Of a stretch of 14,967 bases of DNA, positions 1 through 8,000 are shown in pieces. The position numbers were made by a program, and so were the translations under genes. The DNA is from Spirochaetaceae bacterium (lineage in GTDB: Bacteria > Spirochaetota > Spirochaetia > B11-G9): NCBI GenBank assembly GCA_030633365.1, contig DAOVSY010000025.1, positions 1-14,967 on the forward strand, in the 5' to 3' direction. The notes under the pieces are model-generated. The model made no database searches, was not told where the DNA came from, and worked only from the letters and a program-made list of their open reading frames with translations. The stretch's first letter is position 1, and each line of letters begins with the position of its first letter.

Positions 1-783
1 GATAGCTCAGGCCTGAGGATAATTGATATATCCAATCCTATTAACCCGATTATCTTAAGCAGATATGATACGAGCAATGCTTGGCGTGTCAGTGTTTTCG
101 GTGATTATGCCTATATCGCTGATTGTTCTTCAGGTTTGCGGATAATTGATATCTCTAATCCAACAGTTCCTGTTATTTTGAATACATGTGATACGGATTT
201 CGCCTTTGGTGTTGACGTTTTTGGGGATTATGTCTATGTAGCAGATGGAGATTCAGGACTGCAGATAATTGATATTTCCAAACCAGCCAACCCTGTAATT
301 ACAGGTACATGTGATACGGATTATGCCCGTGATATTACTGTTTCCGGAAACTATGCTTATATTGCCGATAGTGCATCTGGTTTACAGATAATCGATATTT
401 CAAATCCTGAAACTCCTGTAATAGCAGGATCATGTGCTACTGATTATGCTTATAGTGTTTGTGTTTTAGAAAATTATGCCTATGTTGCCGATTATGACTC
501 TGGGTTACGAATAATCGATATATCCAATCCAATTGCACCTGTTATTAAAGGTACATGTGCTACGTTTCGGGCTTTGAATGTTACAGTTTTAGGAAACTAC
601 GCTTATGTTGCTGATTATTATGCAGGGTTGCGGATAATTGATATCTCCGACCCGACTAACCCTGTTATTACAGATACATGTGATACAAACTATGCTGCAG
701 GAATAAGTGTTTCCGGAAGCTACGCGTACATTGCAGATGCAGATTGGGGTATGCAAGTTATAAAACTCTGGCCAGGAATCTGA
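1..783 (+). CDS. LVIVD-repeat (beta-propeller-like) protein, 5' end outside window
   Basis: The reading frame is open from base 1 with no plausible start in the window, so this is the C-terminal 260 residues of a longer protein ending at TGA 781-783. It consists of six complete 41-residue repeats plus a truncated seventh. Each has the pattern SGL(R/Q)IIDISNP..PVI....DT.YA..V.V.G.YAYVAD. This is the LVIVD repeat (known family), which folds as beta-propeller blades and usually occurs in exported or surface proteins of unknown ligand. The last repeat degenerates to WGMQVIKLWPGI, a natural propeller end. A TTG near 136 could be mistaken for a start, but the frame and the repeats run through it. 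The function cannot be stated. No link to the polysaccharide operon is visible: it lies on the other strand, beyond the toxin-antitoxin pair. Confidence 0.85.
   Translation, partial: DSSGLRIIDISNPINPIILSRYDTSNAWRVSVFGDYAYIADCSSGLRIIDISNPTVPVILNTCDTDFAFGVDVFGDYVYVADGDSGLQIIDISKPANPVITGTCDTDYARDITVSGNYAYIADSASGLQIIDISNPETPVIAGSCATDYAYSVCVLENYAYVADYDSGLRIIDISNPIAPVIKGTCATFRALNVTVLGNYAYVADYYAGLRIIDISDPTNPVITDTCDTNYAAGISVSGSYAYIADADWGMQVIKLWPGI
7..783 (+). repeat. Tandem 123-bp coding repeats (LVIVD units)
   Basis: Repeat units begin at 7, 130, 253, 376, 499, 622 and 745 (the last partial), exactly 123 bp apart. Nucleotide similarity is high in blocks such as GGATAATTGATAT and ACATGTGATACGGATT. 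This suggests expansion by duplication and the possibility of unit gain or loss by recombination. Confidence 0.85.
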
Positions 784-1022
784 GTACAGTTACTTAGATT
801 CATTTTGACAGGGAATATACTCAGCACCGGTGATCAGTTGTCAGATAAGATTATAGAGATAAATACAACAAATTACCCACTCTTATAATCAAGGTAATCC
901 AAAAATCCTTTAATCCTAATTCAAACACTTTATCACAATATACTAATTAAACTTTGCATAAACAACCCACACTAAACAATCACTATCTTCATCCCTAAGC
1001 CCCGAAGGAGCGCGATCTTTCT
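784..1022. other. Intergenic region without recognised gene
   Basis: AT-rich spacer between the LVIVD gene and the hairpin downstream of the antitoxin. I see no ORF with coding character, no RNA gene and no clear terminator directly after the LVIVD stop. A GC-richer patch near 995-1017 (CCCCGAAGGAGCGCGATC) stands out from its surroundings and may belong with the adjacent hairpin to a dispersed intergenic repeat. Confidence 0.5.
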
Positions 1023-1047
1023 TAACACAGGGTAAAGCCCTGTGTTA
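1023..1047. repeat. Perfect inverted repeat (hairpin) downstream of the antitoxin gene
   Basis: The 10-bp arms TAACACAGGG (1023-1032) and CCCTGTGTTA (1038-1047) flank a 5-nt loop. It sits 5 bp past the antitoxin stop, so it could end that transcript. Neither strand has a T-run after the stem, so a factor-independent terminator is doubtful. Together with the GC-rich patch just to the left it looks more like a dispersed palindromic element. Confidence 0.6.
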
Positions 1048-1052
1048 TTGAA

Positions 1053-1325
1053 TCAACCTGTCCTGGAAACCAGCTCCCCCTCCACATAACGATGTATTAT
1101 CCCGGAAATAAGAGTCTGGTAAGGAATTCCCATCTCCATAGCCTTCTTCTGGATCCCATGAAAATCATGCTCATACAGCCGTAAGGTGACACGTTTATCT
1201 TTTGTAAAAGTACTCATCGCAGCAGCCTTAATTGCTTCTATCTCTTCCTCTGAGGGGGTATTCAGCTTCATTCTACCACTGTCAAAAGCTTCCAGGATTT
1301 CTGTTTCTTCTTTATCATATTTCAT
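1053..1325 (-). CDS. CopG/ribbon-helix-helix-type antitoxin
   Basis: 90-residue protein, probably the antitoxin partner of the upstream toxin gene. The N-terminal half (about 1-40) is acidic and likely the flexible toxin-neutralising part. Residues 43-83 (KDKRVTLRLYEHDFHGIQKK, then GIPYQTLISGIIHRYVEG) match the ribbon-helix-helix pattern of CopG-type antitoxins: a basic beta-strand (RVTLRLY) followed by two helices around GIPYQTLI. Such proteins dimerise on DNA and repress their own operon. The start at 1325 is well supported by GAGGAG about 8 nt upstream. The start overlaps the toxin stop by 11 nt, which indicates translational coupling. The order is toxin first, antitoxin second, as in brnTA operons. 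The family assignment rests on motif reading; the pairing is strongly supported by context. Confidence 0.8.
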   Translation of the reverse strand: MKYDKEETEILEAFDSGRMKLNTPSEEEIEAIKAAAMSTFTKDKRVTLRLYEHDFHGIQKKAMEMGIPYQTLISGIIHRYVEGELVSRTG

Positions 1326-1614
1326 TCTGAATCTCCTCTCTATAAATCTTTGTTGCTTTTCTGCTGGGAATAATAGTTTTTAAAAAATGATAGTTCTTTT
1401 CATCTACATAGTGTACAAGATAAATATAATTCTCAACTATAATAAAATACATTTTTTGCCCTGGATAATCATTCTGATTTGGATGATCTGCAGTTTTCCA
1501 GACATCCCCTTGCAGCAGATGATAAACAATTTGTTCAAAAGATATGTTTCGTTCCCTTTTTAGCCATTCATTCTTTTGGGGATTCCATTCATACTTCATA
1601 CAACTAATGTACAT
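1315..1614 (-). CDS. brnT: BrnT-family toxin (putative ribonuclease)
   Basis: Small basic protein resembling BrnT toxins, which are RelE-fold ribonucleases that stop translation. Visible family features are the opening KYEWNPQKNEWLKRERNISF (compare the BrnT pattern of WD/N-P-x-K, then a basic helix and SFE) and the C-terminal IIPSRKATKIYREE, matching the conserved (I)SARKAT..E..Y segment. Aromatic beta-strands (MYFIIVENYIYLVHYV) lie between. Two starts are possible: ATG 1614 (99 residues) and ATG 1599 (94 residues, MKYEWN). The second matches the family N-terminus better. Neither has a Shine-Dalgarno, and a candidate -10 at 1606-1611 would place transcription start near 1599, so a leaderless mRNA from the second ATG is conceivable (inference). 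The stop overlaps the antitoxin start. Confidence 0.75.
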   Translation of the reverse strand: MYISCMKYEWNPQKNEWLKRERNISFEQIVYHLLQGDVWKTADHPNQNDYPGQKMYFIIVENYIYLVHYVDEKNYHFLKTIIPSRKATKIYREEIQNEI

Positions 1615-1634
1615 CTTTTGTACATATAGTTCAA
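1606..1634 (-). promoter_or_regulatory. Candidate promoter and twin TGTACA operator of the toxin-antitoxin operon
   Basis: On the minus strand, TTGAAC (1629-1634), a 17-bp spacer and TACATT (1606-1611) resemble a sigma-70 promoter. Two identical palindromic hexamers TGTACA, at 1619-1624 and 1608-1613, lie 11 bp apart (about one helical turn) across the spacer and -10. That is a sensible layout for a ribbon-helix-helix repressor binding as a dimer pair on one DNA face. Autorepression by the antitoxin is inferred from family knowledge. Confidence 0.45.
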
Positions 1635-1696
1635 TATTTATTTATCATAAGCATTTAAAAAAGCAGATTAAAGATTGTATAGATAGCACTCCAAAC

Positions 1697-1725
1697 TTGA
1701 CAGATATCAATAAATAACCAACAAT
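1697..1725 (+). promoter_or_regulatory. Candidate sigma-70 promoter of the lipoprotein hydrolase gene
   Basis: A perfect -35 hexamer TTGACA (1697-1702) is followed after 17 bp by AACAAT (1720-1725, 4 of 6 consensus -10). It lies 25 bp upstream of the start codon. A strong ribosome site AAAGGAGA (about 1738-1745) follows. The weak -10 keeps confidence low. Confidence 0.35.
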
Positions 1726-1750
1726 AATTACAAAACCAAAGGAGATAAGT

Positions 1751-2599
1751 ATGAAAAAAATAAGTATATTAATACTAATTACAGCCATTCTATTTATATC
1801 ATGCCAGACATTTAAACAGGAGCCCCTGCCAATGGGAGAACAGATAATAGCATTTTCTGAAACAGTTGGTGTTTTCAATAACGTAGGGAATGAGGCACCA
1901 GCAGTACTTCTTCTTCATGGTTTCGCAAGTAACAAAGATGAAGTTGCTGGCTTATATATCAGACTCTCGGAGGAACTTTATAAAGCAGGAATAAGTACTC
2001 TAAGAATAGATTTTAGAGGATGGGGAGAAAGTACATTTCCTATGGAACTTTCCAGTATTGATAATATGATTCAAGATACGGAAGAAGCTCTACAGTGGCT
2101 TAAATCACGAAAAGATATAAGTGATATTGCAATCCATGGTTTCAGCCTGGGAGCAGGTGTCGCAATTAATGTTGCAGGAAATAATGAAGATATAAAAGTT
2201 ATGGGACTGTGGTCCTGTATCAACTCCTTTGAAGAACAACTCCAGGAACTTTTAGAGATTGACAGTAATGCAGTAAGTATAGCGATGACAGAAGGAAAAG
2301 CAGAGTTTGACCTTGGCTGGAGTAAAATTGTGCTTGGTAAAGATTTTATCGAAAGCCTAACCATGTATAATCTTCAGAAAAGTTATAGTCAGTTTACTGG
2401 TAATGTACTTATAATTGATGGAGCTGAAGATTCTCTGGTAACATCACTTAAAACCTATAGAGATATTGCTCCTGAAAGAACAACTACATTTGCCATAGAA
2501 AATGCCGGTCATATTTTTGCTGTATTTTCTGATAATCCGGATCCTGCAAATCAGCTTCTGAAAAAAACTGTTACCTGGTATAAAGAAAACTTAAAATAA
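1751..2599 (+). CDS. Lipoprotein alpha/beta-hydrolase (putative esterase/acyl hydrolase)
   Basis: 282-residue serine hydrolase anchored to a membrane by a lipid. Residues 1-18 form a type-II signal peptide: MKK, a hydrophobic core, then lipobox LFISC with Cys18 as the lipidated residue. The body is a complete alpha/beta-hydrolase: oxyanion-hole region LLHGFASNK (54-62), RIDFRGWGES (85-94), nucleophile elbow G-F-S-L-G with Ser132, likely acid Asp227 in DGAEDSLV, and catalytic His254 in ENAGHIF. The core is uninterrupted, so the enzyme should be active. The substrate cannot be read from the sequence; homologues with this layout include carboxylesterases and acyl hydrolases of the BAAT/dienelactone-hydrolase type. 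The start is fixed by GGAG 6 nt upstream and by the signal peptide. It is monocistronic, divergent from the toxin-antitoxin pair and convergent with the exopolysaccharide operon. A role in removing acyl groups from the exopolysaccharide is possible but unsupported. Confidence 0.85.
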   Translation: MKKISILILITAILFISCQTFKQEPLPMGEQIIAFSETVGVFNNVGNEAPAVLLLHGFASNKDEVAGLYIRLSEELYKAGISTLRIDFRGWGESTFPMELSSIDNMIQDTEEALQWLKSRKDISDIAIHGFSLGAGVAINVAGNNEDIKVMGLWSCINSFEEQLQELLEIDSNAVSIAMTEGKAEFDLGWSKIVLGKDFIESLTMYNLQKSYSQFTGNVLIIDGAEDSLVTSLKTYRDIAPERTTTFAIENAGHIFAVFSDNPDPANQLLKKTVTWYKENLK

Positions 2600-2615
2600 T
2601 GATAAGAATAATATT

Positions 2616-2648
2616 GGAAACAGTAAAAATCATCTTTTTACTGTTTCC
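2616..2648. terminator. Bidirectional rho-independent terminator
   Basis: Perfect 14-bp stem GGAAACAGTAAAAA (2616-2629) and TTTTTACTGTTTCC (2635-2648) with the 5-nt loop TCATC. The stem carries A-runs and T-runs, so either strand gives a U-rich stretch in the descending arm. It sits exactly between two convergent genes, 17 bp past the hydrolase stop and 15 bp past the stop of the DUF2194 gene, so it can end both transcripts. Confidence 0.8.
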
Positions 2649-2663
2649 TGATAACTGATTTCC

Positions 2664-5048
2664 CTACCTGAACCTTACTCTAACTTCCGGTCCATCGGCC
2701 TTAATAACTGCGGCATCCATGGACTTGTATGAATAAAGAAGAGTACCACCTGTAATACTTTGTATAGTTTTACCTTCAAATCTCATTCTAAAAATTAAAC
2801 CCGGCGCTCCGGATTGAACAAGAAGATCATTTTCTGCAAATTTAAAATCCGCACCTATATCATCAAACTCTTCCATAGCCCGGTATCCATCATAGGCATT
2901 CATGGGTCTAAGCCAGGGATAATTTTTTCGAACAAATCCAAGCATAGAACTAAACTCTGTCTTAAGATCTTCCCAGCTTTTACCCTGGCTTCTGTAAGGA
3001 TCAAAAACATCATCACCATGAATGAAATGGCTCCAGAGTCCAGGGCCAACTATACCTGAAACAGCACCTGTTTTTATTAATGGTGTAAACAGATAGCCCG
3101 AGGTCATTCTGGGCATCATATAAATTCCAGGGAAATCCGGATGGGGTCCAAAGTCATGAATCTCATCTTCGTCTTCTCCGGCTCTTAAAGTGCTGATAGA
3201 TTTTATACTTGGAAAAACCTTATGCAGAACAGCCACTCCATCAGGAGAGATGATATTGTGAGGAGCAACATAGGTACGTGGTAGACTATAATTACCCAGT
3301 AACCTTATCCATTCATTTTTTGCATGTGTAAATCCAACTTCCATCTCTTCTTTTGAAGACCAGACAAAGGCATTTATTTCCGTTTTTTGAAGTGTTGGCG
3401 ATACATGATTATATCCATGAAGTCCAAGCTCAATACCAGTATCCAAATGCTCATAAGCCACTTCAGTTGGGGCATTCCCCTTTGCAACAAAAAATTCTCC
3501 GGTTTCAAAAGGTGGTTTTGTCGTAGCATTGTAATTAAATATTGCATAGCTTGTAAAAGGCTGATCCCAGCTTTCCAGGAGTTCTTTAATTTCTCCCCAC
3601 CATACATCTGTATAGAAATCTGTATCTGTAGTTGTTATTGGTTTTTTTACAACATTGTACATAGGCAGCGGCCAGTCATCCAGATACATGATACTTAGGG
3701 CAGGAGTTGCTGCTACACCAACAGGTTGAATATAAACAAAAGATTCCAGTATATATCCAAGAAATGTTCCGAAAACAAAATTGTCCCAGTTCCAGACAAG
3801 TACATTTCCATTATTGACCTTAACTTTCCATAATAATGGAAACCTTTTACTGTAATCAGTTGCAAGTATTTCTGCATTATCCACAGGGATTCCCCAACCA
3901 GGTTCCCATATTACAGTACGTTCTTCCAGAGATACATCCTCTCCTGTAAAAAAACCGGAACCTATTCTATATCCAGTAGAATTTCGTATATCCCGTCTGT
4001 TCTCCTTTATACCAAGAAAGGGAGCCAGCTTATCATAGCGGCCACCTATAAGCGAAACTATATTACCACCATCTTTTAAATACTGATCTAATATTGCAGG
4101 ATCAAGACCACTATCAGAACTTAGTATAAGACCTGCAGCAGTAAATGGAGAAAGATCCAGAGGAACCATACCACGGAAATCTCTGGTTGAGATTACTTGA
4201 TAGTCAATCTTGGACCTCTTAAGAACACTCTCAGTAAAATCCAGAACTGCAAGTGCTTCATCATTATTAGACTCTGCCAGAATTGCAATTTTTTGTCTTA
4301 CAGGTGTGGGAAATAGAATCTGTTGTAGAAATTTTTCAGGATTTAGTAATAAATTAACTTTTCCAGCTTCAACCCTGTATAAATATCGACTAAGGGCAAA
4401 TCCTCCATTTCTATTTGTAACAATAACGGGACTTGGTGCATAATCCTTATCTGTTCTTCTAACAGTCAGCCAGGTTTCCATCTCTCTGTCTGAAGGGATA
4501 AAGCGATAAAAGAATCCGGATTCCTTTACATTCTGTTTACCCTGAAACTCAACCATTTCTGAATCTTTATAAGTAATTTCCAGTAAAGACCCATCCTGTG
4601 TCCAGTCCCCATGATACATAAGCCCTAATCTTGAAAGAGTGGAATTAAGCCGGAGAGGCTGCATGTATTCACCAGTATTTTTATCCTGATAAGCTCCCAG
4701 ATTATCTATTACAATTACTTTTTTTCCTTCTTCAATCATTTTATCAAGAAAAGTAAGGTAATCTCCAGGGTTTCTCATAGATGGCCCTCTAAACCAGGAA
4801 ATAATTGCCCTGGAATATTTTGTAACACTTTCTCCGGGTAAACCTCTATCGATGTCCCAATAAGTAATTTTCAAACCCATCTCTGCTAAAGGTCTTGATA
4901 AATAGAAAAATATTTCATTCTCCGCCTTGGTTTGTCCTTCTGAAGATTTGTAAAGTGCAAGAACAGATTTCTGATATACAGGATCTGCTGCTGATACAAT
5001 TCCTGTTAATAAAAATAGTATAACTAATGATATTAATATCTTTTTCAT
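2664..5048 (-). CDS. DUF2194-type secreted polysaccharide deacetylase, PelA-like
   Basis: 794-residue exported protein, last gene of the operon. The signal peptide is residues 1-21 (MKK, hydrophobic core, cleavage near VSA-A). Residues 25-130 and 250-345 look like two Rossmann/amidotransferase-like domains, with strands such as KKVIVID and GGNIVSLIGG. Residues 450-730 carry a divergent CE4 polysaccharide-deacetylase core: YLDDWP (Asp457/Asp458), the metal-binding HxxxH at His544-His548 (LHGYNH), PRTYVAPHN (590-598), and SHFIHGDD (673-680) near the position of the catalytic His motif. The tail from 735 is beta-rich. In Pseudomonas, PelA (948 aa) combines a glycoside hydrolase and a deacetylase and partly deacetylates Pel in the periplasm. 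This protein keeps the deacetylase plan, but I see no glycoside-hydrolase domain at the N-terminus. The DUF2194 name is from recall of the family, and PelA equivalence is inferred from architecture and context. AAGGAAG precedes the start; the gap to the previous gene is 13 nt. Confidence 0.75.
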   Translation of the reverse strand: MKKILISLVILFLLTGIVSAADPVYQKSVLALYKSSEGQTKAENEIFFYLSRPLAEMGLKITYWDIDRGLPGESVTKYSRAIISWFRGPSMRNPGDYLTFLDKMIEEGKKVIVIDNLGAYQDKNTGEYMQPLRLNSTLSRLGLMYHGDWTQDGSLLEITYKDSEMVEFQGKQNVKESGFFYRFIPSDREMETWLTVRRTDKDYAPSPVIVTNRNGGFALSRYLYRVEAGKVNLLLNPEKFLQQILFPTPVRQKIAILAESNNDEALAVLDFTESVLKRSKIDYQVISTRDFRGMVPLDLSPFTAAGLILSSDSGLDPAILDQYLKDGGNIVSLIGGRYDKLAPFLGIKENRRDIRNSTGYRIGSGFFTGEDVSLEERTVIWEPGWGIPVDNAEILATDYSKRFPLLWKVKVNNGNVLVWNWDNFVFGTFLGYILESFVYIQPVGVAATPALSIMYLDDWPLPMYNVVKKPITTTDTDFYTDVWWGEIKELLESWDQPFTSYAIFNYNATTKPPFETGEFFVAKGNAPTEVAYEHLDTGIELGLHGYNHVSPTLQKTEINAFVWSSKEEMEVGFTHAKNEWIRLLGNYSLPRTYVAPHNIISPDGVAVLHKVFPSIKSISTLRAGEDEDEIHDFGPHPDFPGIYMMPRMTSGYLFTPLIKTGAVSGIVGPGLWSHFIHGDDVFDPYRSQGKSWEDLKTEFSSMLGFVRKNYPWLRPMNAYDGYRAMEEFDDIGADFKFAENDLLVQSGAPGLIFRMRFEGKTIQSITGGTLLYSYKSMDAAVIKADGPEVRVRFR

Positions 5049-5061
5049 AAAACTTCCTTAA

Positions 5062-8000
5062 TTACAGAGATAATAATTCAGGCAATGAAGATGAACTGCC
5101 AATACTTATCGAAATAGACCAGTATTCCAAAGTATCCCTCATAGTTCCCTCTAACTTCATATACCCGTCAAAATTTCCATTTCCATATTCAAAAATATTG
5201 CCTAATGTAAAATCGAGTCCTGAATCAGAAGCATCTGAAAAGTAATTTATACTAAAGCCCAGAGTATCTCCAATACTTACATTTTTACCTAAACTGAATT
5301 CTGCTGATGCTTCAATTCCTCCACCTGCAGTTAGAGATTCCTCGGGGGCCCAATATTCATCCTGGAGTCCATTAGAAGAATCTTCATAGATAACTCTACC
5401 TGCTAAATTAATATTAATATCCGGATCTTTATTTAACTTCACTTCATTCAGCACTTCAAAGGAACCGCCATAGATCATATTACCATCTGAAAGAAATCTG
5501 CTAAAACCGGAAATAAGAGATGAAGTCTCTTTTAATACAGGCAGCTGGGTAAAGTTAAAATCTACCTGAGCAGAAAGCTCTCCCTTTTGGTAAGACACTG
5601 GAGATCCCCCTGTACCCGGTTTAAAAGAATCCTCCTCCCAACTGTATTGGTATGCACTGTACAGTCCAAAAGGTCCCGTCCATAAACTCATAGAAACTCC
5701 GGCATAGGGATAAATTTTATACTCTGCAAGGAATTCATCCATATCAGGGTTTGCTTCAAGAGAATCATTTAATAAATCAGATTTTACATATACCCCAGCT
5801 TCAGGGCTTAAAACAAAAAGTGAAAGATCAACTGGTAATTGCAATGACAAGTCATGAAGGAGATAAACAGAAGATGTATCTATATTAGGATCAGAATTAT
5901 AATCACGATAAATCCTATTATTGCTAACAGTATAATCTACACCAAAGGAAAATATTCCATATATATTACTATTATATGAATCACTGCTTTCAAAGTTTAA
6001 TTTTGACGGGTCTGCAGAAGTAGTTCCGGAAAAATCAAATCTATCTGCATGCTCTCGTGCAAGCTCATTATAAAATAAGGTTACATTTCCAAATACAGGA
6101 TCCTCATTATAAACCTCTTCATACAGATCAAGAGCTTTTTGCCAATTACCATTCCATTGGTACACTTGTCCAAGTTTATATTTTGCACTTAAATTCCATG
6201 GATCAATTTTTAAAACCTGTCTGTATTGTTCAATAGCTTCGGGAAACTTGTCTTCTTTCTGATAGAAATCTCCCAATTCATTTCTAAGCAGATATGTTTG
6301 TTCTGCTAAACGATAAAACCCCTGAAGCATTTTTTCTTCAAGAATTCTATGTATACTAATTATATTTTTTTGAACATCCGACTGTATATCCCGTAAATCA
6401 GATTTTATCTGTGAAAATTGATCAGAAACAGCTTTTACAGAACCAGCTGGATCTTCTTTTAAAAATCCAAATATTTCATCATCTTTCAAGCTTAGATAGT
6501 CAATATAATCGACAATGTCATATAAATAATCATCATAAGATAAAATATTCTCAGAATAAATATCATATATTTCTGTTAATTTCTTTTTGTCACCCATCCA
6601 CAAATTATTTTGAAAAACTGCAAAGGGTCCATCTTCCAAAATAGTTTCACCTTCTGTTAAATTATTCAAATATTGTGAGGCATTAACTAAATTCCCTTCG
6701 GTCTGATATATTCTTCCTATAACATATGCTGCAAGATCAAGACCATTTTCATACCCTATCTCCAGCTCACGCATCATAGCAGAACGATCCCAATCCCATT
6801 GGCTGCCTTTTGTTAATTTAGCAAATGTTTCATTTGCAGAAGTCTCATCAGTAATTAATCTCAACAGATACTCTGTATCACCTGCAAATTCATCAGCAAG
6901 AAAATGATATTTTTCAACAAAACTTTCTTTTGCCGCAATCCTTGAGGCCAGATTATCTTCACCGATCCTTACCTGCTCCTGCAGCTCGAATACTGCAGCA
7001 GGATCTGGTTCTTCCCCTTTGGCTTTTGCTGCCTTATTCTTTTTTTCCAACGTGCCCAGGGCATTAACGGCTTTATTATAATTTACAAGATCTGTATTCA
7101 ATTCCTTAACGGAACTTGAAAGATACGCAGGAACTTCATTTAGAAAATGCAAAAGTGAATAATTTCTATCTATAATTTCATAGTACTGAACCACACTTTT
7201 TTCTGTTTCTCTTAAATTTCTATAGGTATAATTTGTAAGAATATTTAAATATTCATTAATTGCTTTCTTTTTATCACCATTCCAAAAATATATCTCTGCA
7301 AGAGTTTTCCTAAGAATCAGATTATCCGGATCATTGTTAAGTTCTTCCTCATAATCAGCAATTACTTTTTCTTTCATTACCTGTTTATTATAAAAAGTTT
7401 GAACTATCTTTTCGAATTCCGGAGATGTTTCATAAGTATCGGCTGTATTTTTTCTTAAAGGTTCAACATTCTTACGCTGATTGTTTTGAATATATGCATC
7501 TTCCAGTAAAAACCGTAATTCCAGATCCTCAGGATAGAGTGTTATTAATTTTTTATAGATGTCGACAGATTTATCCGAATATCCATTTACTTCAAAAATT
7601 TCTGCCAGTTCCTTATTCATTAATAGATCATCCCCAGCAAGATCGCTGACAAGTTCAAACTGTTTTTCTGCAGCAAAAGATTCCCCGGACCATAAATAGG
7701 TAATACCAAGGTTAGCCTGAAGATTTAAATTTTCCGGATAGAGCTCTATTCCACTAATAAATAATTCTTTGGAAGTGTCATACTGCCCAGTCCATGCAGC
7801 CACCTTACCAGCCTCTGTCAGGATATCTATTCGCTCCGGAACAAGTTTTAACAAATCAGAGTAGATATACAGACCATCCTGAAAGGATCCCTTCCAAATA
7901 AGATTTTTTGCAATTAACAGCATTATATGAGGATCATCAGGTTCCAGAAGTAAAGCCTTTCTAAGGTTTTTAAGAGAACTTAAATAATCACCTATTAAAG

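Noticed and set aside
136..783. A separate gene starting at TTG 136
   Set aside because: The frame is open to base 1 with the same 41-residue repeats upstream, so the TTG is internal.
1..783. CRISPR array
   Set aside because: The 123-bp periodicity is coding, in frame and without conserved short repeats separated by unique spacers.
1186..1383. 65-codon plus-strand ORF across the antitoxin gene
   Set aside because: Antisense to the antitoxin, no ribosome site, no family resemblance.
1645..1878. 77-codon minus-strand ORF over the start of the lipoprotein gene
   Set aside because: It overlaps the signal-peptide coding region and promoter of the hydrolase; its hydrophobicity is the complement of the signal peptide.
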